Of a DNA stretch of 64,000 nucleotides, positions 15,665 through 24,724 are shown piece by piece. Source of the DNA: JABJGO01 sp963921245 (GTDB taxonomy: Bacteria > Pseudomonadota > Alphaproteobacteria > Rhodospirillales > Casp-alpha2); contig CAWUEY030000001.1 in assembly GCA_963921245.4 (NCBI GenBank), positions 372,001 through 436,000 of the forward strand, read 5' to 3'. The position numbers and the translations under genes are program-made. Within the stretch, counting starts at the first letter, position 1, and each line of letters starts with the position of its first letter. A model generated the notes under the pieces. That model was not told the DNA's origin. It did no database searches and was given only the letters and a program-made list of their open reading frames with translations.

Positions 15665-16306
15665 ATGTCGATGACGGTAAAAATTTGCGGGCTTAAAACG
15701 CCGGATAGTCTGGATACGGTGGTCAAAAACGGTGCCCAGATGGCGGGATTCAATTTCTTTCCCCGCTCTCCCCGGTTTGTTGACTATGAGCTGGCGCGCG
15801 TGTTGACGACACAGGTAGCGGGCAATATCACCCGCGTTGGTCTGGTTGTGGATTTCTCCGATGAAGAACTAGACGTGCTGGTGAAAGAGGTGCCCCTGGA
15901 TATGCTGCAACTGCACGGCAAGGAAACGCCGGAACGGGTCGCGGCGATCCGCAAGGCTTTTAGTCTTCCGGTGATGAAAGTTCTCTCGGTTTCCGAAGCC
16001 GGTGATCTTGAGGCTGTTTCCGCTTATCGTCCGGTTACTGACTGGTTCATGTTTGATGCCAAACCACCCCAGGGCTCTGAGCGCCCCGGCGGGAACGCGG
16101 TGATTTTTGATTGGACCATTCTTCAGGGATTTAATCCGGGGGCACCCTGGTTGCTGGCCGGTGGATTGACACCCGAAAATGTCGCAGACTCCATTCGTAT
16201 CAGTGGAACACCGGGCGTGGACGTTGCGTCCGGCGTGGAATCGTCACCCGGTGAAAAGGATCAGGGCAGAATACGGGCCTTTATCCATGCCGCGCGGACG
16301 GGCTGA
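15665..16306 (+). CDS. trpF: Phosphoribosylanthranilate isomerase
   Basis: Catalyses the Amadori rearrangement of phosphoribosylanthranilate in tryptophan synthesis. A 213-residue TIM barrel with the catalytic cysteine in VKICGLKTPDSLD at the N-terminus, FNFFPRSPRFV, LDMLQLHGKETPERV, FMFDAKPP with the catalytic aspartate, and the C-terminal phosphate-binding LAGGLTPENV and GVDVASGVESSPGEKD. Nothing is missing. It directly precedes trpB with about 85 bp between. Confidence 0.96.
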   Translation: MSMTVKICGLKTPDSLDTVVKNGAQMAGFNFFPRSPRFVDYELARVLTTQVAGNITRVGLVVDFSDEELDVLVKEVPLDMLQLHGKETPERVAAIRKAFSLPVMKVLSVSEAGDLEAVSAYRPVTDWFMFDAKPPQGSERPGGNAVIFDWTILQGFNPGAPWLLAGGLTPENVADSIRISGTPGVDVASGVESSPGEKDQGRIRAFIHAARTG

Positions 16307-16392
16307 CCTCACCGTGCATTTCCTGCTGTAAACGCTGGATTTTGTAGGGTATTACCTTGGCAGCAACCTCTTGATCCCAGCAGGCTTTTGGA

Positions 16393-17604
16393 ATGGAAAA
16401 CCTGAATACATATCGGGCGGGCGCGGACGAAGACGGCCATTTTGGCATCTTCGGCGGACGTTACGTGGCCGAAACCCTGATGCCCCTGGTTCTAGATGTG
16501 GAAAAGGCCTACAGCCGCTACAAGGACGATCCCGAATTTCAGGACGAGCTGAACTACTACCTGAAACATTACGTGGGGCGACCCAGTCCACTCTATTTTG
16601 CCGAACGTCTGACCCGTCATCTCGGCGGTGCCAGGGTCTACATGAAGCGCGACGAGTTGAACCACACCGGCGCTCACAAAATCAATTCCACCATGGGGCA
16701 AATTCTGCTGGCCAAGCGCATGGGCAAACCGCGAGTTATCGCGGAAACCGGTGCCGGACAGCACGGCGTAGCAACCGCAACGGTCTGTGCCCTGTTTGGA
16801 TTACAGTGCGTGGTTTACATGGGCGAAACTGACGTTAAACGGCAAGCCCCAAACGTCTTTCGCATGAAGTTGCTGGGGGCCGAGGTCGTACCCGTAACCA
16901 GTGGTACTGGAACCCTAAAAGATGCCATGAACGAAGCGTTGCGCGATTGGGTGACCAATGTGGAGAATACCTACTATCTGATCGGTACAGTCGCCGGGCC
17001 GCATCCGTATCCGACGATGGTGCGTGATTTCCAGTGTGTGATCGGCAACGAAACCCGAGAGCAAATGCACGAGGCCGAAGGCCGGTTGCCCGACACGCTG
17101 ATCGCCGCCATCGGCGGTGGCTCTAATGCCATGGGCCTGTTCCATCCGTTTCTGGATGATCCGTCCGTCAATATCATCGGCGTGGAAGCCGCCGGACACG
17201 GCCTGCATACCGACATGCACTGCGCCTCCCTTACCGGCGGACGGCCCGGTGTACTGCACGGCAACCGGACATACCTGCTTCAGGATGAAGACGGTCAGAT
17301 TTATGACGGCCACTCCATCTCTGCTGGTCTCGATTATCCCGGTATTGGACCAGAGCATTCCTGGCTCAACGAAACCGGGCGGGTGAACTATGTGTCCATC
17401 ACTGACGATGAAGCTTTGGAGGCTTTCCAGTTGTGTACCAGGCTGGAAGGGATCATCCCTGCACTCGAGCCAAGCCACGCCCTTGCCCACGTGACGAAGA
17501 TCGCCCCTGACCTGCCAAAGAATTATCTGATTGTCATGAACATGTGCGGTCGTGGCGACAAGGATGTGTTTGCTGTTGCCGGTCACCTTGGCGTTGAATT
17601 GTAG
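16393..17604 (+). CDS. trpB: Tryptophan synthase beta chain
   Basis: Joins indole and serine to give tryptophan, PLP-dependent, in an alpha2-beta2 complex with TrpA. At 403 residues it is normal length. The PLP lysine is in ELNHTGAHKINSTMGQ (about residue 96), the catalytic glutamate region is VIAETGAGQHGVATA, and the phosphate-binding loop is AAIGGGSNAMGLFHPF. The C-terminus has MCGRGDKDVFAVAGHLG, also canonical. The stop is 10 bp from the trpA start, so the two are translated together. Confidence 0.97.
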   Translation: MENLNTYRAGADEDGHFGIFGGRYVAETLMPLVLDVEKAYSRYKDDPEFQDELNYYLKHYVGRPSPLYFAERLTRHLGGARVYMKRDELNHTGAHKINSTMGQILLAKRMGKPRVIAETGAGQHGVATATVCALFGLQCVVYMGETDVKRQAPNVFRMKLLGAEVVPVTSGTGTLKDAMNEALRDWVTNVENTYYLIGTVAGPHPYPTMVRDFQCVIGNETREQMHEAEGRLPDTLIAAIGGGSNAMGLFHPFLDDPSVNIIGVEAAGHGLHTDMHCASLTGGRPGVLHGNRTYLLQDEDGQIYDGHSISAGLDYPGIGPEHSWLNETGRVNYVSITDDEALEAFQLCTRLEGIIPALEPSHALAHVTKIAPDLPKNYLIVMNMCGRGDKDVFAVAGHLGVEL

Positions 17605-17613
17605 GACCGGTCC

Positions 17614-18465
17614 ATGAATGTAACTGATACCCGTGTTACCCGCCGGTTTGCTGACTTGAAACAGCAGGGACGCAGCGGGTTGGTGGTGTTTGTGACCGCC
17701 GGTGACCCTGATTACGATACCGCCATGGACATCCTGAACGGCCTCGCTGGTGCCGGGGCTGATCTTATCGAACTGGGTATGCCGTTTTCCGACCCCATGG
17801 CCGACGGACCGGCCATTCAGGTGTCTTCGCAGCGGGCCCTGAAGGCCGGTCATACGTTGCGCAAGACATTGCAGATGGCGACCGATTTTCGCGCCCGCGA
17901 CGACAGTACACCGATCGTTCTGATGGGGTATTACAATCCCATATACAGTTACGGTGTCGATGCGTTCCTGCGTGACGCCAAAGCCGCCGGTGTAGACGGC
18001 CTGATCATGGTGGACCTGCCACCGGAAGAAGAGACAGAACTCTGCCTGCCAGCAATGAACGCGGGCATCAATTTTGTATACCTGACGGCACCAACAACCA
18101 CAGAAGAGCGTTTGCCGCGGGTTCTCGAAAACGCGTCAGGGTTTATCTACTACGTCTCGATTACCGGTATTACCGGTACCCATTCGGCAACGTCAGATGA
18201 CATCCGTACGCAACTTGATCGTATCCGCAGCAAAACCGATTTGCCGATTGCTGTTGGTTTCGGTATTACAACGCCTGAAAAAGCTGCCGATATCGCCAGC
18301 GTTGCCGATGCTGCTGTTGTCGGGTCCGCTGTCGTCAAGGTCATTGCAGACAATCTGGATGATCATGGAAAGGCCCGCCCGGGCTTGGTAGAGGAGGTTT
18401 TGTCCTTCGTTCAGGACCTGGCCGGAGGTGTCAGAAACGCCGCAGGGCAAGGGGCCGCCGAATGA
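17614..18465 (+). CDS. trpA: Tryptophan synthase alpha chain
   Basis: Cleaves indole-3-glycerol phosphate and channels indole to TrpB. The 283-residue TIM barrel has the catalytic glutamate in DLIELGMPFSDPMADGPAIQ, the aspartate in GVDGLIMVDLPPEE, and the phosphate-binding YYVSITGITGTHS and VGFGITTPEKA. The last four bases overlap the accD start (ATGA), a tight coupling seen widely in alphaproteobacteria. Confidence 0.96.
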   Translation: MNVTDTRVTRRFADLKQQGRSGLVVFVTAGDPDYDTAMDILNGLAGAGADLIELGMPFSDPMADGPAIQVSSQRALKAGHTLRKTLQMATDFRARDDSTPIVLMGYYNPIYSYGVDAFLRDAKAAGVDGLIMVDLPPEEETELCLPAMNAGINFVYLTAPTTTEERLPRVLENASGFIYYVSITGITGTHSATSDDIRTQLDRIRSKTDLPIAVGFGITTPEKAADIASVADAAVVGSAVVKVIADNLDDHGKARPGLVEEVLSFVQDLAGGVRNAAGQGAAE

Positions 18466-19514
18466 ACTGGCTCAAAGATTGGGTTCGCCCAAAACTACGG
18501 GAACTGGTCGGGCAGAAGGAAATTCCCGACCATTTGTGGCACAAATGCCCCAATTGTGGGGAAATGATTTTTCACCGTGATCTGGTGAAGAACCTGCATG
18601 TGTGCCCGCAGTGCGGTCATCATATGCGTCTCGGGGCCCGCAAACGGTTCGAACTGCTGTTTGACGAGGGTGACTACTCGACCATTGAGCTCAAATCGCC
18701 TCTGACAGACCCCCTGAAATTCAAGGACCGCCGTAAATACACGGACCGCCTGAAGGAGTCCCAGAACAAAACCGGTGACAATGACGCAGTCCTGGTAGCG
18801 CACGGGACCATGGGCGGGAACAAGGTTGTCATTGCCGCCTTCAATTTTGATTTCATGGGCGGGTCCATGGGCATGGCTGTCGGTGACGGATTACTGGCCG
18901 CCGCCCATCTGGCGGTCATGCAAAAAGCGCCGCTCATCGTGATTCCCTCCTCCGGGGGTGCGCGTATGCAGGAAGGTATCCTCTCGCTAATGCAGATGGC
19001 GCGCACAACCATTGCCGTTGAAGAAGTTCGCGAGGCCGGGCTCCCTTACATCGCCGTGTTGACCGATCCGACGACGGGCGGTGTTTCGGCGTCGTTTGCC
19101 ATGCTCGGCGACATTGCCATTTCCGAACCCGGTGCCGTGATAGGTTTCGCCGGTGCCCGTGTGATCGAGCAGACAATTCGTGAAAAGCTGCCCGAAGGTT
19201 TTCAGCGGGCCGAATACCTTTATGACCATGGTATGGTGGATATGGTGTCGCACCGCGCAGAGTTGCGAAAAAATCTAATCCGAGTGGTGGATTTGTTGTG
19301 CAACCCACACCCGTCCGGAGAACTGTTGCCTCTGGAACCGCCTGTTCCCGCCGAAGAAACGGAGCAGAGCAGCAGTAAAACGGCGGCCAAAGACAGCAAG
19401 CCCGCAAAAAAGGCGAAAGATAACGACGCCGATGAAGCCGGGGCTGACGATGTTAGCGCCCCGTCAGCCGATGCCCCACCTGTTGATGACGCCGATCCCG
19501 AAAAATCGACCTAG
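18462..19514 (+). CDS. accD: Acetyl-CoA carboxylase carboxyltransferase subunit beta
   Basis: Transfers carboxyl from biotin to acetyl-CoA together with AccA, making malonyl-CoA. The N-terminal four-cysteine zinc ribbon is intact (HKCPNCGEMIFHRD and LHVCPQCGHHMRLGARKRFE), followed by the crotonase-like core with SSGGARMQEGILSLMQMA and TDPTTGGVSASFAMLGDI. The last 60 residues are a low-complexity Asp/Ala/Lys-rich tail, which overlaps the start of folC. The tail makes it about 30-50 residues longer than compact AccD proteins but such tails are common in alphaproteobacteria. Confidence 0.96.
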   Translation: MNWLKDWVRPKLRELVGQKEIPDHLWHKCPNCGEMIFHRDLVKNLHVCPQCGHHMRLGARKRFELLFDEGDYSTIELKSPLTDPLKFKDRRKYTDRLKESQNKTGDNDAVLVAHGTMGGNKVVIAAFNFDFMGGSMGMAVGDGLLAAAHLAVMQKAPLIVIPSSGGARMQEGILSLMQMARTTIAVEEVREAGLPYIAVLTDPTTGGVSASFAMLGDIAISEPGAVIGFAGARVIEQTIREKLPEGFQRAEYLYDHGMVDMVSHRAELRKNLIRVVDLLCNPHPSGELLPLEPPVPAEETEQSSSKTAAKDSKPAKKAKDNDADEAGADDVSAPSADAPPVDDADPEKST

Positions 19515-20799
19515 TGATGCCGTTCTCGAGCGGTTGATGTCCTTGCACCCCAAGGTCATTGATCTGACGCTGGACCGGGTCTATCGCCTGCTCAACCGGT
19601 TGGGTAATCCCGAGGAGAACCTGCCGCCGGTGATCCACGTGGCGGGAACCAATGGCAAAGGCTCCGTTATTGCCTATATGCGCGCCGCCTTGGAATCAGC
19701 GGGATACAGTGTTCACGTCTACACCTCACCGCATCTGGTTCGGTTTCACGAACGCATTCGATTGGCGGGTGAGTTGATCGACGAGGCTGCTCTGAGCGAG
19801 CTTTTGAAAGAGTGCGAGAAGGTCAATGGCAGCGAACAGATTACCTTTTTCGAGGTAACCACCTGCGCGGCGATGTTGGCATTTTCACGTGTGCCCGCCG
19901 ACGTGGTCATCCTGGAAACAGGGCTGGGCGGACGGCTGGATGCAACCAACATCATCAAACAACCGACGCTTACCGTGATCACCGAAATTTCCATTGATCA
20001 TCAACAGTTCCTGGGCGCAACCCTGCTGGAGATTGCTGGCGAAAAAGCCGGTATTATCAAGAACAATGTACCGCTCGTCGTTGGCCCACAGAAAGATGAG
20101 GTACAGAACCTTTTGCTCCATCACGCCGCCGATTTGTCGGCACCGATGATCATGGCGGGTCGGGACTGGATAACCAAAGTCCTCGACAATGGCATAATCA
20201 TTAACGCCGAGGGTCAGGACCAATACCTGCCTCGCCCCGCCTTGCCGGGTGATCATCAAATTCAAAATGCGGCCCTGGCGGTCAAGGCTTTGGGGTGTTT
20301 GCCCGGATTGAACCTGAGCGGACGTGATCTGGCCTGGGGGGTGTCGTGTGCGGAATGGCCCGCGCGGTTCCAGCACCTCGTTCGGGGGCCGTTGGTGGAT
20401 GCTTTGCCGCAAGCATGGGAGTTATGGCTCGACGGCGGACACAATGAAGCGGCGGCTCAGGCCATCGCCTCCGAAGTTTCCCGCTGGAACAGGGGCGGCG
20501 ATAGGCGTCCCCTGCATTTGATCTTTGGTATGCTGAACACCAAGGATGCCGGTGCTTTTCTATCCACCCTGCAACCGGTCACCACATCCATGCATACGGT
20601 ACAGATTCCCGGTGAGGAAAATGCGCTGTCGGCGGAGGATCTGGCAACAGCGGCCAAGGCCGTTGGCCATTCTGCAAGCCCGAGTGTCTCTGTTGCTGAA
20701 GCCCTCGCCGATATTATCGCTAATGCGGTTGCACCCGCCCGGGTCCTGATTTGCGGATCGCTGTATCTTGCGGGAGAAATTCTGGCCGAGAACGGTTAG
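19486..20799 (+). CDS. folC: Folylpolyglutamate synthase / dihydrofolate synthase
   Basis: Adds glutamate to dihydropteroate and to folates, using ATP. P-loop IHVAGTNGKGSVIAYMRAAL, YTSPHLVRFHERIRL, ETGLGGRLDATNI and the lysine motif GEKAGIIKNNVPLVV, with WLDGGHNEAAA in the C-terminal domain, are all canonical Mur-ligase-like elements. I use ATG 19486 (MTPIPKNRPS), which overlaps the accD tail by 29 bp; an in-frame ATG at 19432 lies deeper in accD and lacks homology. Its end overlaps the convergent trxA gene by 4 bp. Confidence 0.95.
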   Translation: MTPIPKNRPSDAVLERLMSLHPKVIDLTLDRVYRLLNRLGNPEENLPPVIHVAGTNGKGSVIAYMRAALESAGYSVHVYTSPHLVRFHERIRLAGELIDEAALSELLKECEKVNGSEQITFFEVTTCAAMLAFSRVPADVVILETGLGGRLDATNIIKQPTLTVITEISIDHQQFLGATLLEIAGEKAGIIKNNVPLVVGPQKDEVQNLLLHHAADLSAPMIMAGRDWITKVLDNGIIINAEGQDQYLPRPALPGDHQIQNAALAVKALGCLPGLNLSGRDLAWGVSCAEWPARFQHLVRGPLVDALPQAWELWLDGGHNEAAAQAIASEVSRWNRGGDRRPLHLIFGMLNTKDAGAFLSTLQPVTTSMHTVQIPGEENALSAEDLATAAKAVGHSASPSVSVAEALADIIANAVAPARVLICGSLYLAGEILAENG

Positions 20800-21116
20800 C
20801 CGATCTGCGATTCAACCCATTCCACGAGCTGGCTTTTAGCCAATGCGCCCACCTTCATGGCGGCCACTTCACCGTTTTTGAACAGCATTAACGTCGGGAT
20901 ACCGCGCACGCCGTATTTTGACGGCACGCCCGGATTTTCATCAATGTTGACCTTGGCGATGGTCAGGCGCCCGTCCATTTCACCCGCCATTTCTTCGAGT
21001 GCAGGGGCGATCTGTTTGCAGGGGCCGCACCATTCTGCCCAGAAATCCACAAGAACAGGCTCTGCGGCATTGATAACATCTGTATCAAAGGAATCATCGG
21101 TTACATTCTTTGGCAT
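20796..21116 (-). CDS. trxA: Thioredoxin
   Basis: A 106-residue cytoplasmic thioredoxin with the redox pair in DFWAEWCGPCKQIAPAL (Cys30 and Cys33), the buried Asp in VLVDFW, the cis-proline RGIPTLMLFKNGE and KVNIDENPGVPSKYGVRG. It follows addA on the same strand with a 75-bp gap and meets folC tail to tail with a 4-bp overlap. The order addB-addA-trxA facing folC is a conserved alphaproteobacterial layout. Confidence 0.97.
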   Translation of the reverse strand: MPKNVTDDSFDTDVINAAEPVLVDFWAEWCGPCKQIAPALEEMAGEMDGRLTIAKVNIDENPGVPSKYGVRGIPTLMLFKNGEVAAMKVGALAKSQLVEWVESQIG

Positions 21117-21190
21117 GGCTGGACCCTAAAGCTGTCTGGAAATTATCATCTGAAACACGGTCACCGACTCTAGCACGGGCGATCCCTCCG

Positions 21191-24100
21191 TCAAGAGAGA
21201 TAGGTCGATAACCTGTCGTTGTCCAGCGCTGTTGCGCTGGGGCCGTCTGTCCAGACCAGAATGCAATGGATTTCACGGTCTGGATAAATCTGTGAGAGAG
21301 CAGCTTTGTATATGGCCATCTGTCGGACATAGGGTCCGGGGACGTCTTCGGGTGATTTTGGCGGCGGGCGATTCGTTTTGAAATCCACCACCACGACATC
21401 CCTATCGGTCACCACAAGTCTATCGACCAGGCCGGATATGGTGCGGGGTCTCCCGTCCAGCGTAACCGTGCCGGCGATGGGTACTTCCGCTAAACTTCCG
21501 GCGCCGAAAACGATGGAAAACCGGGAATCATACAGAACCCCCAGCGTTTCTTGAACCAGTGCTTCGCGTTCCTCGTCGTCCAGATCGCGCGCACTCGTCG
21601 ATAGCCAACGCCGCGCGGCGGCGGATCGTTGATCTTCGGCAATATCCGGTAAGGTCTGGAGTAATCTGTGGATGAGCGTGCCGCGTCGAAACCGGGCGGT
21701 GTTTCCGTCTTCCAGCGGCGGGCTAACCGCTGGTTCCTGGTCATCCAGGCGGCTGGGACTGAGCGGGATAGACGGTTCCGGTTCTTCAGGGGCGTGTTCC
21801 GCCAGCCAACCGGGTAGCGGTTGTGAAATAGCGTCTCGTTGCGCGGGCGATGAATCCGGTTCCGGATCGTCTGTCTGCGACGAAGAAAATCGCAATATTT
21901 CGCCGGTTTCCATGGATACGGTCTCGATGGTATCCATTTTTTCGAGGGCCGGTTTGATCAACTCGTACCATGACCCTTCGTGACGACCATGACTGCCGTC
22001 CTTCTGCTGACTTCCCTTACGCTCCCAGCCTGCCACATAAAGCCGGTCCCGGGCGCGGGTCATGGCCACATAGAACAGGCGGCGGTATTCTTCCAGTCGA
22101 GACTCCTCAAAGTCTTCGCGTAGATCGGAGCAGACCGTTGTTTCGTTGCGCCGGGGACCCGGCCATAGCGGTATTTTCCCTCTATCAGTTTTACCGTCTG
22201 ATCTGTCCTCGGCCCAGAGAATCTGATCGCTTTTTCGACTATCCGGTGTGGCGCAGGTGTCGGGCAGAATGACGATGTTTGATTCCAGCCCCTTGGAGCC
22301 GTGGACGGTCATTACGCGTACCATGCCACCAGCCATCTCGAGATCGCGTTTAATCTCCGTAGAGGCGTGGTCGATCCAGGCAATAAACCCTTGCAGGGAA
22401 GGAGTGTGGCTCTGTTCGAAAGCCAATGTCTGGTTGATGAATTCGTCGATGGGATCGGTTGCTTCCGGACCAAGACGGGCGATCAGGCGCTGTCGCCCGC
22501 CTTCCGGACCGAGCAAAGTGGAAAAGAACTCAAACGGTGGCATGAAATCGGCTTGTCCCAACCAGGTTGAGAGACGTTGGTAGGCAGTTGCATAAGGTTC
22601 ACCAGCGGATCGAGCCGTGCGGGTCAGGGACTGCCAGAGGCTTCCCTCGCGATCATGAGCAAGCTCGAACAGGGCATCTTCATCGAGGCCTATAAAGGGT
22701 GTCTTCAATACCGTTGCCAGGATCAAGTCATCCTCCGGCAGCAAGGTAAATCGCGCCGCGGCGAGCAGGTCCATGACGGCGATCTGTTCTGTCATGACCA
22801 TGCGGTCGCTACCGGCCACCGGAATACCCCGGGTTTTGAAGCGGCGAACCATTTCGTCGGCAAACTGCCCGCGGGTGGGCACCAGGATCATGATGTCACC
22901 GGGTTCAATGGGCCGGTTCTGAGATTGCAGACATTCGCCGGATTTAAGCCACTTATCGACGGTCTCGGCAACCTGCTCGACCGTTTGTACCATGGGACTG
23001 GTAACACGAACCCGGTCGACAGGCGCATACCAGGGGTCTGGGTCAACGCTTGGTGTTTTCTTAAAAGACGGCCAGAGTTCCACAACGCCCCCATGCCCGG
23101 AACGCTTCGCAAGGTGATTGGTACCGTCTTCATCAGCGACACCCTTGCGGGCTTCCGGGCTGGAGAATACGGCGTCCACCACATTCAAGATGGCACTGGT
23201 GGAGCGAAAGGACTGTTCCAGTTGCACCGATCGTAATCGGTTTCCGGCTTGTTGCGCGAAATGGTCCCGCATCCGCCGAAATTCCACTGGATCGGCCCCT
23301 TGAAAGCTGTAGATGGACTGCTTTTCGTCACCGACGGCAAAGATGGTCCGATTGGGTAGCGCGGCCTGGTCGTTGGCATCGGGTCGTCGTTCAACACCTT
23401 CACCGGCGAAAAAATCGGTCGACAGATGGCGGACGATTTCCCATTGCTCCGGGCTGGTGTCTTGCGCTTCGTCGACGAGGATGTGATCGATACCGCCATC
23501 CAGCTTGTAGTGAACCCAGCCCACACCGCCGTCGCGGTTCAACAGATCCAGGACTTTCAGGATCAGATCGTCATAATCCAGCAGGGCACGCATGTGTTTC
23601 AGGTTTTGATACTCCTGTATCAGAGCCCAGGCGATAGACACAAGGTGCAAGGTTGCCTCTTTGATGGCGGAAGCCTTCAACGACTGTGACAACTCAAATA
23701 CCCGATCCTGTTCGGCGAGCAGAACAGCTAGAGCATCGGGACTATCTTGCGCCGGTTTCTTGGTGATCAGGTTGGAACTCGCGCGCGGTTGATCATCGGT
23801 TTTTTGCAAGAAAACCGGCTTATACAGATCATCAAAGTGCGTCTGACGGTCGCCATCGGACAGAGACAGCCAGTGCGCCAGACTTTGCGCCCGTTCCTTA
23901 TCTTTCAGGCTGCCGGTTTTAAGGGCGCTAATCGCGCGTTGCAAGGCCTGGCGATCAAACGCTGACTCCCGTGTTCCGACACTAAGCAATTGATCGGCAC
24001 TAACGTCTGGGGGAATGCCCAGGTGTCTTGAAATGAGCGCGGCTATCGTCGCATGGTCGTTTTCTGTCTCCATCAGGCCCGCGATCCATCGGCGTTTCGC

Positions 24101-24724
24101 CAGAATTTCGCGCAGCAGCTCGGCAAATCCCTGTTCATCAAGCAGGCCCGCCATGGCGACCATGGAGTGGATGAGGTTGCCGTCGCCTTCGGCATTCGCA
24201 CTACCAAAAACCTGGCGCATGGCTTCGGCCTGCAACTCCGCCGCCGTCCGCTCGTCCATGACCGCGGCATGGGGGACAATGCCGGCCTCAACAGGGAAAC
24301 GTCCCAGCAGGGATTCGCAGAACGCGTGAATGGTTCGAATTTTCAATCCTCCGGGGGCCTCCAGTGTGCTGGCAAACAACTGGCGTGCCCGTCGGATATC
24401 ATCGCCATCAGCCACCCGTCCAGTCAGTACAAGGAGCTCTTCACGTACGGCTTCATCATCCATGGTTGCCCAGGTTCCGAGCCGTTGACTCAGGCGGTTT
24501 TGCATCTCTGCCGCCGCGGCTTTGGTGAAGGTCAGGCAAAGAATACGTTCCGCCTGCACACCAGCCAGCAGAAGCCGGGATATTCGATCGACAAGAACCC
24601 GCGTCTTGCCGGTTCCGGCATTGGCGCTTACCCAGGCTGAGAAAGATGGGTCCGAAGCGAGCCGCTGTCGTGCGGTTGCCTGATCCGTCTGATGAGCCGG
24701 GGTTTGGAGATCGGCGGGAATCAT
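21191..24724 (-). CDS. addA: AddA helicase-nuclease subunit
   Basis: Superfamily 1A helicase-nuclease that with AddB resects double-strand breaks for RecA, the alphaproteobacterial counterpart of RecBCD. The 1177 residues contain Walker A near the N-terminus (SANAGTGKTRVLVDRISRLL), HAFCESLL, DYDDLILKVLDLL, the DExx box ILVDEAQDTSPEQWEIV, GDEKQSIYSFQGA (motif III), MTVHGSKGLE (motif V) and YVAMTRARDRLYVAG (motif VI). The C-terminal RecB-type nuclease has VVVDFKTNRPPP with the Asp and Lys. It overlaps addB by 4 bp. Confidence 0.96.
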   Translation of the reverse strand: MIPADLQTPAHQTDQATARQRLASDPSFSAWVSANAGTGKTRVLVDRISRLLLAGVQAERILCLTFTKAAAAEMQNRLSQRLGTWATMDDEAVREELLVLTGRVADGDDIRRARQLFASTLEAPGGLKIRTIHAFCESLLGRFPVEAGIVPHAAVMDERTAAELQAEAMRQVFGSANAEGDGNLIHSMVAMAGLLDEQGFAELLREILAKRRWIAGLMETENDHATIAALISRHLGIPPDVSADQLLSVGTRESAFDRQALQRAISALKTGSLKDKERAQSLAHWLSLSDGDRQTHFDDLYKPVFLQKTDDQPRASSNLITKKPAQDSPDALAVLLAEQDRVFELSQSLKASAIKEATLHLVSIAWALIQEYQNLKHMRALLDYDDLILKVLDLLNRDGGVGWVHYKLDGGIDHILVDEAQDTSPEQWEIVRHLSTDFFAGEGVERRPDANDQAALPNRTIFAVGDEKQSIYSFQGADPVEFRRMRDHFAQQAGNRLRSVQLEQSFRSTSAILNVVDAVFSSPEARKGVADEDGTNHLAKRSGHGGVVELWPSFKKTPSVDPDPWYAPVDRVRVTSPMVQTVEQVAETVDKWLKSGECLQSQNRPIEPGDIMILVPTRGQFADEMVRRFKTRGIPVAGSDRMVMTEQIAVMDLLAAARFTLLPEDDLILATVLKTPFIGLDEDALFELAHDREGSLWQSLTRTARSAGEPYATAYQRLSTWLGQADFMPPFEFFSTLLGPEGGRQRLIARLGPEATDPIDEFINQTLAFEQSHTPSLQGFIAWIDHASTEIKRDLEMAGGMVRVMTVHGSKGLESNIVILPDTCATPDSRKSDQILWAEDRSDGKTDRGKIPLWPGPRRNETTVCSDLREDFEESRLEEYRRLFYVAMTRARDRLYVAGWERKGSQQKDGSHGRHEGSWYELIKPALEKMDTIETVSMETGEILRFSSSQTDDPEPDSSPAQRDAISQPLPGWLAEHAPEEPEPSIPLSPSRLDDQEPAVSPPLEDGNTARFRRGTLIHRLLQTLPDIAEDQRSAAARRWLSTSARDLDDEEREALVQETLGVLYDSRFSIVFGAGSLAEVPIAGTVTLDGRPRTISGLVDRLVVTDRDVVVVDFKTNRPPPKSPEDVPGPYVRQMAIYKAALSQIYPDREIHCILVWTDGPSATALDNDRLSTYLS